Shown here: in pieces, positions 31,589 through 40,787 of the stretch
Layout of the letters: each line of letters begins with the position of its first letter
How positions within the stretch are numbered: the first letter of the stretch is position 1
Source of the DNA: Candidatus Peribacteria bacterium
GTDB taxonomy: Bacteria > Patescibacteriota > Gracilibacteria > Peribacterales > Peribacteraceae
Assembly: GCA_028286915.1 (NCBI GenBank)
Contig: JAQBQQ010000041.1
Span: forward strand, 1-54,773
Direction of reading: 5' to 3'
DNA length: 54,773 nucleotides
Made by a program: the position numbers and the translations under genes
The notes under the pieces: generated by a model
The model's input: the letters and a program-made list of their open reading frames with translations, nothing else
Databases searched by the model: none
What the model was told of the DNA's origin: nothing

Positions 31589-33388
31589 TCAACTGTAAAT
31601 AATCCGCACACCGCCCAAGTCTTCATACGAGAACGAATGCGTTTCGTGAATGGATCCGATGAGAATGCGGTTTTTATGTACGTTCAATTTGCGAGAAATT
31701 TTATCGATGATTCCCGGGCCGAATTCTTCATCTTCGTACTGCAAATCAATGTGGAAATGACTATAGAATCCGGCTTTTTGTAGAACAGGAAGCGTGTCAT
31801 GAATGTCTGTAAACACGGCTTTCGGATCTATTTCCCGTTTGTCTTTGCAGTGGATCAGCGTGATGTTCCAGCTGACTTCGTTTCGGTCGATATAATCCAA
31901 AATAGGACGCAGTCGGCTGACATCATGAATGAAGGCAACGAATTTTCCCTCCGTAATATCACTGAAATGCAGACGTAGGTATCTGTGCAAACCGGGGGCA
32001 ACCCGCGACGTGATGCGAAGGAGGAACTTCATAATATAATCCTGATAAATGACGCAGAGCACCAAAAGGAGCGTCGGGATGAAATAAATTTCAAAGAATG
32101 AGAGATTATTGGGATCAATGCGGATATTTCCGAACATACCGAAAAGTGTGGCAAGAAGAGCGATGATGACTACCGAAACCGGTGCTTGATATGTGCGCTT
32201 CAGCTCCGTGCGCGTTTCTTTCAGGATCAAATTTCCCAAAGCGAAGAGGCTCATGACTCCTAAAAATGCGATGGTGTATACGCCAGCCAACGAGAGCAAG
32301 TCTCCATGCGTTATCAGCAAGATAGAACTGCTGAGCAGGAAAAATCCAATGACGATGCGCGGGAACGCGTTGCGCTTGTTTTCCCTGGCAAACCAAGACG
32401 GAATACAGTGGTCGCCGCTCATGCGATGCAGAAGTCCGCTGACTCCTATGTAGGCCGTCAGCACTGCGCCGCACAAAACCAAAAAGGCGTCCACTGATAC
32501 CAGATATAAAAGATACTTGCCGCCGATGATTTGCGCTGCGTTGGCCAACAAGAAATCCTTGGCCTGGACAATGTCGCTATACGGCATCACATTCAGTACG
32601 GCGTAGGCAATAAGCGGATTGAAAATCACGACACCCAATAGCATGTTGCGAAGGGTTTTGCGGAACACGCCTTTCTCCTGCTCTTCCACAAAGTTTGCCG
32701 AGCTCTCAAAGCCGGACACTCCCAAAAGCGACGCACTGAACGCCAAATAAACCGTCATAAATAGGCCGCCGTTTTTGCTGATTATCTGCGTTGTTTGCGC
32801 TATATTTGATGCAAAATACAGCGTGCCGCCTTGGGCAAAATATAATACGCCGAATATCAAAAAGCCGATGAGTGTTAAAATATGTAGACTGAAGATGCCA
32901 AAAGCTACCTTGGCCGAATCTTTTACGCCGGAAATAACCAGCAAGGCGAACAGAAACAAAACGGCGATGGTAATCGGAATGACAGGAATACCAAAAGCGC
33001 TGCCCATGAATTCCTGCGTTGCATGCTCGATGCCGATGCCCAAATACTCCACGCCCACTTTAGCCGAGATGACGGCAGTCGCGATGTATGAAAGAAACGT
33101 CATGATGCCGGCGACTGCGGCGACAGTTTTGGACGTTCCGTTTAAAAGACAGTTATATGCGCCTCCGTTAACGGGCAGTGCTTCCACTACTTCGGTATAG
33201 ACTTTCTTGTACAGGTATAACACAAATCCGATACACAGTAGTACCAGCGGCGCATACACGCCGGCAAATAAAATGGCGATGCCGGACACATAGAGGCATG
33301 AACTCATGATGTCGTTACCGCAGATGGCGGTGGCCGGAAGCTGCCCCAGCTTAAGGTGCTTGTGCGGATTCTCGGAGTGAGTAATCAT
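31589..33388 (-). CDS. APC-superfamily amino-acid permease with cytoplasmic C-domain
   Basis: 599 residues. The N-terminal ~450 residues hold about twelve helices with APC motifs (ATAICGNDIMSSCLYVSGIA as the TM1 unwound region; AFSASLLGVSGFESSANFVE with the Glu-rich TM6 loop). The last ~130 residues form a soluble alpha/beta domain (VAFIHDVSRLRPILDYIDRN, KLNVHKNRILIGSIHET) similar to universal-stress-like tails of some permeases. Imports or exchanges amino acids; specificity unknown. The ATG is preceded by TAACTA at 8 nt. Relevant for a bacterium expected to scavenge amino acids. Confidence 0.88.
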   Translation of the reverse strand: MITHSENPHKHLKLGQLPATAICGNDIMSSCLYVSGIAILFAGVYAPLVLLCIGFVLYLYKKVYTEVVEALPVNGGAYNCLLNGTSKTVAAVAGIMTFLSYIATAVISAKVGVEYLGIGIEHATQEFMGSAFGIPVIPITIAVLFLFALLVISGVKDSAKVAFGIFSLHILTLIGFLIFGVLYFAQGGTLYFASNIAQTTQIISKNGGLFMTVYLAFSASLLGVSGFESSANFVEEQEKGVFRKTLRNMLLGVVIFNPLIAYAVLNVMPYSDIVQAKDFLLANAAQIIGGKYLLYLVSVDAFLVLCGAVLTAYIGVSGLLHRMSGDHCIPSWFARENKRNAFPRIVIGFFLLSSSILLITHGDLLSLAGVYTIAFLGVMSLFALGNLILKETRTELKRTYQAPVSVVIIALLATLFGMFGNIRIDPNNLSFFEIYFIPTLLLVLCVIYQDYIMKFLLRITSRVAPGLHRYLRLHFSDITEGKFVAFIHDVSRLRPILDYIDRNEVSWNITLIHCKDKREIDPKAVFTDIHDTLPVLQKAGFYSHFHIDLQYEDEEFGPGIIDKISRKLNVHKNRILIGSIHETHSFSYEDLGGVRIIYS

Positions 33389-33690
33389 ACGAAAAATAGT
33401 TAAATGAAATGTAAAAAAGCGCGTGAATGTCTACCAGAATTTTTTTTTAAATACAATGCCCTTAGACCTCGGTCTGCCAACAAGGCTAAAGTGCAAAAAA
33501 AACGAACCTCTGGGGCTGATACATTTGCTTTTCACTCAATAGGTTAATTTTTTTGACGGAGAAATTCTGGCTCTGCCGATAAATTTTTACATTATTTGGA
33601 AGACTACGAATAAGTCACACATGATGTAAAAGAGACTGACATCCTTCTGTGAAAGAATCAGAATTTCCATCATAATTACTATTGTCATCT
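33389..33690. other. AT-rich intergenic region
   Basis: About 300 nt of AT-rich DNA between the permease start and a weak plus-strand ORF. Promoter-like hexamers are common and non-specific here. No coding frame of note. Confidence 0.4.
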
Positions 33691-33963
33691 ATGCCATTCT
33701 CTTCTGCTCACTCATATCTGCGTCATGGCCGCTACAATCCTCTGTGCAATTATGCTGTGGATAGTTTGATTCTTCATGTTACATGTTTTCCTTTTTTTTG
33801 GCTTATGTTAAACCAAATAGGTAAGAAAAAACTCCTACCATGGTCTCCTTTCGGGCCATGGTTTTCATTGATACTTTCCCTATTCACATTACACTCCACC
33901 CTATGTCTTTTCTGTATCAAACTGCATCACCGGCATTCGCTGCATTCATTTCATCGAACATAA
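33691..33963 (+). CDS. Doubtful small membrane ORF
   Basis: 90 codons from ATG 33691, with TACTAT 8 nt upstream. Two hydrophobic stretches (SLILHVTCFPFFWLMLNQIG; PWFSLILSLFTLHSTLCLFC) and many His/Arg at the end. It overlaps the better gene at 33903 by 61 nt in another frame. It may be a remnant or a frameshifted N-terminal part of that gene. Confidence 0.3.
   Translation: MPFSSAHSYLRHGRYNPLCNYAVDSLILHVTCFPFFWLMLNQIGKKKLLPWSPFGPWFSLILSLFTLHSTLCLFCIKLHHRHSLHSFHRT
33868..33895 (+). promoter_or_regulatory. Promoter of the 33903 gene
   Basis: TTGATA (33868-33873), 16-nt spacer, TACACT (33890-33895), then 7 nt to the ATG. Five of six -35 bases match the sigma-70 consensus. Confidence 0.6.
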
Positions 33964-34247
33964 TTTTTAACCTTGCAGACTGCGTTAAGTTTAAAAAATG
34001 GAAGTTCCAGTGGAGCGGTGTACTTGCAGGTACGATGGCAGTGACTGAATTTTTGTTAATCAAGACTATATTTTCTCCACCGTTCTTCCTTATTCCATTA
34101 GCCATTCTTGGGCTAATGATACATGTAAGCTTTCGTAAAGGAGCTATCACACTCAAAGAAGACCGTCCTGTAACAGTCGCCAGTATCATAGGTGAACTAG
34201 CTATTGGGCTTGTGGCCGGAACCCTAACTGCCATGTTTATTGCATAG
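33903..34247 (+). CDS. Hypothetical membrane protein
   Basis: 114 residues from ATG 33903. Three hydrophobic segments (ASPAFAAFISSNIIFNLADC; GVLAGTMAVTEFLLIKTIF with FFLIPLAILGLMIHV; ASIIGELAIGLVAGTLTAMF). Unknown family. The promoter is unusually clear: TTGATA, 16-nt spacer, TACACT (33890-33895), 7 nt, ATG. This also rejects the longer in-frame start at 33840, which lies upstream of the -10. Confidence 0.6.
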   Translation: MSFLYQTASPAFAAFISSNIIFNLADCVKFKKWKFQWSGVLAGTMAVTEFLLIKTIFSPPFFLIPLAILGLMIHVSFRKGAITLKEDRPVTVASIIGELAIGLVAGTLTAMFIA

Positions 34248-34712
34248 AGAATCATTTTCTGTGGGCTTCACATTCTCCTTACTCTCTATCCTCCAACAAG
34301 TTAAACAACCCAACGGCGTGTAAGGATTCCAATCTGGCTTTAGACTCATGTGTCTTTTACACCAAGTCATAGGTGTGACTGCACACCATCTTACAAGCTG
34401 CCGCCAACTAATTGTGATGGTCTATCTTTTTTGCCAAACTCTCTACTGCGTTCGCGTCGCTCACCATAAACTTCTGATATTTCTGGTACTTGAGATTTAG
34501 AATTTGGAATTTGTTGATGGTGGAACAAATTAGACTCAGCTGGAACACTTTGATTCCTTATATGAAGAAATTGGCCGCAATTGCTCAGGAAAAGATTGAT
34601 GTGTCCGTAAACGGGAAGTCTAGAACATTGGCTGTGAAGTAGATTGTTAGCACCAGATTGAACTGGAGCATTAATTATATACTCGACTACATATTATTAT
34701 ACACATAAACAA
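34248..34712. other. Gene-poor AT-rich region with ORF fragments
   Basis: About 460 nt without a convincing gene. A 41-codon plus frame at 34517-34642 (MVEQIRLSWNTLIPYMKKLA) and a minus frame around 34402-34500 (NAVESLAKKIDHH near its end) look like protein fragments. Both are short, lack promoters and could be relics of deleted genes. Confidence 0.3.
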
Positions 34713-34734
34713 ACCCCTGCCGCATGACAGGGGT
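34713..34734 (-). terminator. Terminator of the 34776 gene
   Basis: ACCCCTG (34713-34719) and CAGGGGT (34728-34734), a 7-bp GC-rich stem. On the minus strand it is followed by TTGTTTAT. Located about 40 nt after the stop of the gene at 34776. Confidence 0.8.
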
Positions 34735-34775
34735 CCGAATGGCAGCGTGCTGCCAAGTTTCATCTAGACGGCGAG

Positions 34776-35165
34776 TTACACCGATGGACCATCGATGACT
34801 TCGCACTTCTGTGTAGCCGATCCAAACGGAGCGACCTTCACGGTTAGCGTCCATTCCCAGTCGACGGGGCCAACCAAAAGTCCTGCGCTCCCACGATGAT
34901 CAAGAGTGAATTCATCGCTCTCTCCAGAGACCAGCAGTACAAGGTCTCGGCGCTGTTGAACATTTTCCATTACAGCTTCAACGATGTAGTCAGTCTTCGG
35001 AGAATCTTTGCATCTATAGACCATGAGCTCCTGAACCCAGGGGACCAGGGCCATAATGTCCGAAGGCAGCGCCACAATCTTTTTAACGAAATGTTCTCCA
35101 GCGTACACTCCATTAAATTCCGTCTCGGGAACGGTCTTCAGGTCGACATGGAAAAGAACGGTCAT
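34776..35165 (-). CDS. Hypothetical cytoplasmic protein with strong Shine-Dalgarno
   Basis: 129 residues, no family recognised; strand-rich (TVLFHVDLKTVPETEFNGVY; RRDLVLLVSGESDEFTLDHR; DWEWTLTVKVAPFGS). It is preceded by a near-perfect AAGGAG 7 nt before the ATG and by a very AT-rich promoter region, and ends in its own terminator. Its Shine-Dalgarno and higher GC than the surrounding AT-rich DNA set it apart from neighbours and suggest acquisition beside tRNA-Tyr. Confidence 0.65.
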   Translation of the reverse strand: MTVLFHVDLKTVPETEFNGVYAGEHFVKKIVALPSDIMALVPWVQELMVYRCKDSPKTDYIVEAVMENVQQRRDLVLLVSGESDEFTLDHRGSAGLLVGPVDWEWTLTVKVAPFGSATQKCEVIDGPSV

Positions 35166-35239
35166 GATCTGACTCCTTGTAGATCAGGCTGAATGAAACT
35201 TTTTTTATATTATAATATAAATATTATTATGTCAAGTGA

Positions 35240-35325
35240 TGGTGGGCCGGGCTGGACTTGAACCAGCGAAGGCGTAAGCCAGCAGATTTACAGTCTGCCC
35301 CGTTTGACCACTTCGGTACCGACCC
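35240..35325 (-). tRNA. tRNA-Tyr (anticodon GUA)
   Basis: Minus-strand cloverleaf. Acceptor GGGTCGG pairs with CCGGCCC, TA follows at positions 8-9, the anticodon loop CTGTAAA sits in a GCAGA/TCTGC stem, there is a class II variable arm, the T-arm contains GGTTCAAGTCC, the discriminator is A and CCA is encoded. The combination of GUA anticodon and long variable arm is standard bacterial tRNA-Tyr. Confidence 0.97.
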
Positions 35326-35596
35326 ACAAGTATATGCTTAAAAAGAGCGTTTTGCTGGCAGAGTGTAAGGGAAATTACTATAGGGTTCAATACTAATAAA
35401 GGTTTCCGGCAGTTCATCCTGCCAATAATAAGATCCGCGGGCAAGAAAACCCGTTCCGGTTTATGTTTCCATACAGGGAGCAGGCATTCTGCCTGCGTTT
35501 GTACCATCAAACCCCCTGCATATTTGATGCCGGAATCCCTAATAACAGAGGTATGTATATCTTCTGTTTCCCCAACGCCCGGCTTAGAATGGCACT
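35326..35596. other. Intergenic region with hairpin
   Basis: About 270 nt between tRNA-Tyr and the permease genes. It contains a perfect 7-bp hairpin GCAGGCA-TTC-TGCCTGC (35480-35496). On the minus strand a TATAGT (35381-35376) could be the tRNA-Tyr promoter -10. No coding frame; the ORF through this stretch reads through the tRNA and is an artefact. Confidence 0.45.
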
Positions 35597-36811
35597 TTAT
35601 TCATAACGCAGTGCTTCCATAGGACTTAATTCCGATGCTCTCTTGGCCGGGTAAATACCGAAAATGAGTCCTGTTCCCATGGCCATGCCCACCGCCAGTA
35701 ATATGGACGGAATGGATACGGAAAATGAGAAATCACCCAGGACATTGGACGCAATACGGCTTAGTAACCAGCCGACACCGAGTCCGCCCAGAATACCAAC
35801 TGCTCCGCCGAACATGGTGAGTGATACCGCCTCCAGCAAAAACTGCAGGAGAATGTCCTGCTTGCGTGCGCCGACCGCTTTGCGCAAACCGATTTCGCGG
35901 GTGCGCTCGGTTACCGATACCAACATGATGTTCATAATGCCGATGCCGCCGACCAGCAACGAAATGCCGGCCACCAGTGAGAGGAAAATAGTAAGACCGG
36001 CCGTGACGGAGTTTACAATACCCGTTACCTGCTCCGCACTGCGGGCGATAAAATCATCTTTATCCGTGTCGTTCTCCGGATTTTTAATGTTATGCCGGCT
36101 ACGCAGCAGAGCTGTAATATCTTCCTTGGCCAGTTGCGGATTTCCTATGGCTTTCAGCGTCATATAGCTCAAATGTTTCTGGCCCGTAGCTATTTTGGCA
36201 GTGGTGAAAGGAACAAATACCATATTATCCAGCTGCGACAGCAAAGCAGAACCCTGCTTCTCCAGTAAGCCGATAACGGTAAACGACGACTCGCCAATGG
36301 TAATGCGTTCGCCAAGCGGATCACGGCTGCCGAATAAATCCTCCGCGGCTTTGTCTCCTATAACCGCCACCTGCTTGGAACCTGTGTCATCGGCTGTTTC
36401 CAACAGGCGTCCTCTGCTTATCTTTAGTCCATAATTGCTGAATATCTGTGGCAACGTTCCAAATACCGATGGCGATGCTTCTTCACGACCGTACTTCACC
36501 GTTTTGGGGATAATAATAACCGGTGCCACGCTCTCAACCGTTGATAGCTTCTTCACTTCGGTGTAATCATCCAGCGTAAGACTGTCCAGATTGCCGCCCA
36601 CGTTCTGGAAACCTTTCGGAAAAATATCAATAGTGTTTGTTCCCACAGATTCAATTTGCGTCAGAATGTAATTCTGGAAACTGCGTCCCATGGATACCAT
36701 CAGCACCACGGCACCAACACCGATAATGATGCCAAGCGTGGTAAGCAGCGACCGGCTTTTATTCACCGTAATACCGCGGGTTGCCGTGAGGAGAAGGTCG
36801 GAGAGTAACAT
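35597..36811 (-). CDS. MacB-type ABC transporter permease, copy 2
   Basis: 404 residues. One N-terminal helix (SLLTTLGIIIGVGAVVLMVS), a large extracytoplasmic MacB core, then three C-terminal helices (TIFLSLVAGISLLVGGIGIM; LTMFGGAVGILGGLGVGWLL; ILLAVGMAMGTGLIFGIYP) of the FtsX fold. The motif NIMLVSVTERTREIGLRKA is conserved. Such permeases move substrates by mechanotransmission rather than classic channel transport. It is a tandem paralogue of the gene at 36939, and the two share a 77-bp identical DNA tract. Last gene of the marR efflux operon, 127 nt after its paralogue. Confidence 0.9.
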   Translation of the reverse strand: MLLSDLLLTATRGITVNKSRSLLTTLGIIIGVGAVVLMVSMGRSFQNYILTQIESVGTNTIDIFPKGFQNVGGNLDSLTLDDYTEVKKLSTVESVAPVIIIPKTVKYGREEASPSVFGTLPQIFSNYGLKISRGRLLETADDTGSKQVAVIGDKAAEDLFGSRDPLGERITIGESSFTVIGLLEKQGSALLSQLDNMVFVPFTTAKIATGQKHLSYMTLKAIGNPQLAKEDITALLRSRHNIKNPENDTDKDDFIARSAEQVTGIVNSVTAGLTIFLSLVAGISLLVGGIGIMNIMLVSVTERTREIGLRKAVGARKQDILLQFLLEAVSLTMFGGAVGILGGLGVGWLLSRIASNVLGDFSFSVSIPSILLAVGMAMGTGLIFGIYPAKRASELSPMEALRYE

Positions 36812-36938
36812 GGGGAGACAAGGGATTCAGGTGGTACAAGTGGTACAAGCGATGTGAAATAATACGATGTCGGATGGTAAGTGTTAGTCAACTTCTTTCC
36901 TTTGCTTCTCCTGCTTTGCCTGTACCCCCTGCCTCCCT

Positions 36939-38165
36939 TTATTCATACCGTAACGCCTCCATGGGAGATAATTCGGCGGCACGTTTGGCAGGTGTAATAC
37001 CGAACACGAGGCCGGTAATGACAGCCATGAGAAAGGCGATAATCATGGAGGGCAGTGAGATGGCAAACACATAGGTAGCAAGAATATTTTTGACAATAGA
37101 AGCAGTAATGACAGCCAGAGCCACGCCGCCAACCATGCCAATAAGCCCGCCGATGACGGTAAGCATGACGGATTCGGTGAGGAACTGCAGAAGGATATCG
37201 CGATGCGTGGCACCGAGTGCTTTGCGCAAACCGATTTCGCGGGTGCGCTCGGTTACCGATACCAACATGATGTTCATAATGCCGATGCCGCCGACAATGA
37301 GCGAAATAGCCGCAATGGTTGTAATAAACAACGTAAGACCCAGCGACACGCTGCCCAGAATTTGCCCCGCCTCCTCGGAAGAGTGCACGATGAAATCGTC
37401 TTTCTTGGGGTCATCAGCCGGATTTTTAATACCGTGCCGGCGGCGAAGCAGAAATTTCACATCATCAATTGCCACGGCAAAGCTCTCGGTTGCCGTCATG
37501 GTGACATAGTTCACATACTTCTGACCCGTCACCTGACGCGCCACGCTGTACGGAATATAAATACGGTTATCCGCGCTCTGGAAGAACTGCGAACCGAGTG
37601 CTTTCGTGACACCAATGACAGTGTAATGATTGGATCCGACTTTTATGCTCTTGCCGATAGGGTCTTCCTGTCCGAATAATTTATCCCGTGCCTCCGGCGC
37701 AACCAGCGCCACATAACGGTTGCCGTTTACATCACTTGTATCAATAAGGCGGCCTTCGATCGCCGGTAGATTCTGATTATCAAAAAAGGCAGCGGTCACA
37801 CCGAAAATCTGCGCGGATGACTCTTCTTTGCCGTATGTCGCAGGTCCGGCACCATATATAATCGGCGCTACGGTAGTAATGGTACCGAGTTGCTCCAGCT
37901 CGCGAATATCCTCAAACGTTAAGCTGTCGCGTCCGGCTCCAAGCGCACTTGGTCCGCCTTCGCTGCTACCCGGGAATATCACCATGCTTTTGGCGCCAAG
38001 ACTGGATATTTGTCCCAGAATAACGCCCTGCATGGAACTGCCGATGGCACTCATGAGAACGACGGATCCGACACCGATAATAATGCCGAGCATTGTAAGC
38101 AGCGAACGATTCACGTTCACGGTTATTCCTTTAAGGGCCGACTGGAATGTGTCGGTTAGGTGCAT
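36939..38165 (-). CDS. MacB-type ABC transporter permease, copy 1
   Basis: 408 residues with the same architecture as its downstream paralogue (helix SLLTMLGIIIGVGSVVLMSA; MacB core; three C-terminal helices). Its ATG overlaps the ATPase stop by one base (TAATG), so translation is coupled to the ATPase. Having two different permeases with one ATPase suggests a heterodimeric transporter. Confidence 0.9.
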   Translation of the reverse strand: MHLTDTFQSALKGITVNVNRSLLTMLGIIIGVGSVVLMSAIGSSMQGVILGQISSLGAKSMVIFPGSSEGGPSALGAGRDSLTFEDIRELEQLGTITTVAPIIYGAGPATYGKEESSAQIFGVTAAFFDNQNLPAIEGRLIDTSDVNGNRYVALVAPEARDKLFGQEDPIGKSIKVGSNHYTVIGVTKALGSQFFQSADNRIYIPYSVARQVTGQKYVNYVTMTATESFAVAIDDVKFLLRRRHGIKNPADDPKKDDFIVHSSEEAGQILGSVSLGLTLFITTIAAISLIVGGIGIMNIMLVSVTERTREIGLRKALGATHRDILLQFLTESVMLTVIGGLIGMVGGVALAVITASIVKNILATYVFAISLPSMIIAFLMAVITGLVFGITPAKRAAELSPMEALRYE

Positions 38166-38902
38166 TATTTCAAATTATGAGCAGACTCCGTATTCAGCCG
38201 CGTGAAATCCGACGTATCAGATTCAACATGTCCGTCTTTAATGCGAATGATGCGCTTGGCGTGCTGGGCGGTTCCCAGTTCATGCGTCACCAGAATAATA
38301 GTATGTCCGTCGTCATTCAATTTTTTGAGCGCCTGCATAACCGCCACACCCGATGCGCTGTCCAGGTTACCCGTCGGCTCATCGGCAAAAATAACATCCG
38401 GATTCGTAACCAGCGCTCTGGCAATGGCTACCCGCTGCTTTTGTCCGCCGGACAACTGGCTGGACAGGTAATCCGTCCGCGGCGTGAGGCCTACCAGTTC
38501 AATGGCACGCTCGGCACGCTTCTGGCGCTCGCCAGAGGGAATAGTAGGGTGATAGATAAGCGGCAACATGACGTTCTGCAATACCGTCGTGCGCGGCAAC
38601 AAGTTGAACGCCTGGAACACAAAGCTCACGCGCGTAGCGCGGATACGGGCCAGAGCATCATCATCCAGCGCCTGCGTCGGTTCACCCTGGAAAATATATT
38701 CTCCATTGGTATGAGCATCCAAGAATCCAAGAATCTGCATAAGGGTGGACTTGCCGGAACCGGATGGCCCCATAATCGCCACGAACTCACCTTTGTGTAT
38801 TTTCAAATTCAAATGAAACAAGACAGGCGTTTCCACTCCGTCATTGAAGTACGACTTGGAAAGATCCTGGATTTCGATGAGTGGCACAGATGGATCGGCC
38901 AT
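38165..38902 (-). CDS. ABC transporter ATP-binding protein (MacB/LolD type)
   Basis: 245 residues. Walker [11 protein letters not shown]-loop, signature [16 protein letters not shown], Walker [15 protein letters not shown]-loop [14 protein letters not shown]. The class partners with FtsX-fold permeases. One-base overlap with the first permease; 92 nt after the adaptor gene, a gap that holds an imperfect hairpin (GGCAGC with GCTGCC). Confidence 0.95.
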   Translation of the reverse strand: MADPSVPLIEIQDLSKSYFNDGVETPVLFHLNLKIHKGEFVAIMGPSGSGKSTLMQILGFLDAHTNGEYIFQGEPTQALDDDALARIRATRVSFVFQAFNLLPRTTVLQNVMLPLIYHPTIPSGERQKRAERAIELVGLTPRTDYLSSQLSGGQKQRVAIARALVTNPDVIFADEPTGNLDSASGVAVMQALKKLNDDGHTIILVTHELGTAQHAKRIIRIKDGHVESDTSDFTRLNTESAHNLK

Positions 38903-38994
38903 AAGAGGAATGAATGAGGAAAGTCTGTGGTCGGCAGCCTGCAGTCGTATCTATTCTATATTCGTAAGCTGCCAACTGCAGACGAAAAGCTGAT

Positions 38995-40752
38995 TTATTT
39001 TTTCACTAATACAATTACTTTTTCACCTTCCTTTACGTCGCTCACTTCTATATTACCGCCCTGGCCTTCCATACCGGTTTTCACAAAACGATCTTCTATC
39101 GTGCCGTCTTTCCCAAGAACGCGCACAATCTTCTGGCCACTGCTATCCTGCAGCACGGCGCGAAGCGGCACCATGACTATATTCTTGCTGCTGCCCGTCG
39201 TAATATCCGCGTTGCCGCTCATGCCGATTTTAATTTCCGTATGCGGATACACAAAATCGAGTTTCACTTTATATTTGGAAACACCGGACACATCCGTAGG
39301 CGCATCGGCAATTTCACTGACATGCAACGTGTAGTGCACGTCTTTAAAGGCATCCAGTTCAATAGAACCGCTCTGGGACAGCTTAATTTTTGGCACATCC
39401 ACTTCCGAGGCCAGCATTTCCACGCGAAGCGGTGCCTTGCCGAGCAGTGTAATAGCCGGGCCTACCGGTGTGGACTCACCTGTCTTCACATCAACTTTCG
39501 TCACCGTTCCATCCACCGGAGCCACAATAACCGTATCTCCGTAGTCCGCACTGGCGCGGGCGAGGCCGGCCTGCATCTGGCGCACTCTGGCTTCGGCGGC
39601 GGCAAGATCCGTCGGGCGGGCGCCGGCACGCTTAAGGTTTAGCTGCGCCTCATCAATCATTAAAGATGTTTCGTATATCTGAATATCGGACTGAGCCTTA
39701 TCGGCCGCGCCCTGGGAAGCCACAATGGACGCCTCTTCCGCGGAAATTCTGGTGTTATACGTGGCGGACGCGTTTTGCAGTGCAGACACGCTGGCATCCA
39801 GCGAACTGAGCGCGGCGATAATTGCATTCTTTTCCGTCGCCAGTTGCGCCTTGTAGGCTTCACGTTTGGAAGCGGTAAGATAATTCGTCTCGGGAAGACC
39901 GGATACAGTATTGTAAGCGGCATCAGTCACGGAAGCGGCCTGGCCAATGGCAGTGCGCACCAGACTTAGCAACTGCAACGCACCCTGGTAATCCGCTGGA
40001 AGTGTTTTGGCGCGAAGGAGCGTGAGCGTTTGACGCACGGCATTCTTCTGCTTCTGCAAATCATTATAATTACCGGGCGAGCTTTTAATGATGGCATCCT
40101 GAACATCGTTATTGGCAAATACGTCATCGATAGTCTGCAACGCCTGTTCGGAACGAGAAATTTTTTCATTGATCACATTGACTGCCGTAGATACCTGTCC
40201 CTGCAAGTTGATTCCAGCCTCGTCCTTGAGCGCCTGCAAATTGTCCTGTGAACTCTTTAGGCTGACCAAGGCCGTCTTAAGGGCTGTCTTAGCCGTTCCC
40301 AGCGATGCGCGCTTATTGGCAACCGTCGCTTCGGATACGGCAAGTTCCTCCGGCCGCGTTCCTTCTTTAAGCGCCTGTAACTGCACCTGCATTTCACGGA
40401 CAGATGCAGCCGCACTGGCAATACCCGCACCCAGCGAACCGGCGCGCAGGGCAGCCAACTTTTGACCGGCATGAACTTTCTGGCCTTCACGCACATATAC
40501 CTGGGACACAATACCCGGCGTCTTGAACTGCAATTCCAAGTTTCTGTCGGACACAATGGTCCCCACTGCTTCCACAATCTGGGTCAAGTCGCCGCGCGTG
40601 GCATCGGCCGTTACATATTCCGGCTGCTTTGGCTGTGATAATTTATAAACGGCAGAAGCCACCGGCACAATAACCAGCAAGGCAATAAGTGTTTTCCACT
40701 TATTGCGCCACAATGTATAAAAAAAGCGGGACGGATATGATGCAATAGACAT
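38995..40752 (-). CDS. HlyD/RND-type periplasmic adaptor
   Basis: 585 residues from ATG 40752. N-terminal helix (WKTLIALLVIVPVASAVYKL), lipoyl half-motif (GTIVSDRNLELQFKTPGIVS, VREGQKVHAGQKLAALR), a very long coiled coil (about 95-390, ELAVSEATVANKRASLGTAK), a second lipoyl half (DGTVTKVDVKTGESTPVG) and beta-barrel/MP domains to the end (GMSGNADITTGSSKNIVMVP). It links the ABC permeases to an export path. In a Gram-positive-like envelope it may act as an extracellular adaptor. TATACT lies 9 nt before the ATG. Longer in-frame starts upstream overlap marR and are rejected. Confidence 0.92.
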   Translation of the reverse strand: MSIASYPSRFFYTLWRNKWKTLIALLVIVPVASAVYKLSQPKQPEYVTADATRGDLTQIVEAVGTIVSDRNLELQFKTPGIVSQVYVREGQKVHAGQKLAALRAGSLGAGIASAAASVREMQVQLQALKEGTRPEELAVSEATVANKRASLGTAKTALKTALVSLKSSQDNLQALKDEAGINLQGQVSTAVNVINEKISRSEQALQTIDDVFANNDVQDAIIKSSPGNYNDLQKQKNAVRQTLTLLRAKTLPADYQGALQLLSLVRTAIGQAASVTDAAYNTVSGLPETNYLTASKREAYKAQLATEKNAIIAALSSLDASVSALQNASATYNTRISAEEASIVASQGAADKAQSDIQIYETSLMIDEAQLNLKRAGARPTDLAAAEARVRQMQAGLARASADYGDTVIVAPVDGTVTKVDVKTGESTPVGPAITLLGKAPLRVEMLASEVDVPKIKLSQSGSIELDAFKDVHYTLHVSEIADAPTDVSGVSKYKVKLDFVYPHTEIKIGMSGNADITTGSSKNIVMVPLRAVLQDSSGQKIVRVLGKDGTIEDRFVKTGMEGQGGNIEVSDVKEGEKVIVLVKK

Positions 40753-40774
40753 AATAGAAGGAGTATAAAAAGTA

Positions 40775-40787
40775 TTAGATAGTACTA
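40775..40787. promoter_or_regulatory. MarR-box candidate at the 3' end of marR
   Basis: TTAGATAGTACTA, which includes the marR stop codon and lies 22 nt upstream of the adaptor start. It shares TTAGATAG and ACTA with the site upstream of marR; ATAGTACTAT inside it is a perfect palindrome. Confidence 0.4.

Noticed and set aside
35232-35510. 92-codon minus-strand ORF ending in SSPARPTIT
   Set aside because: It reads straight through tRNA-Tyr; the peptide is the usual artefact of translating a tRNA gene.
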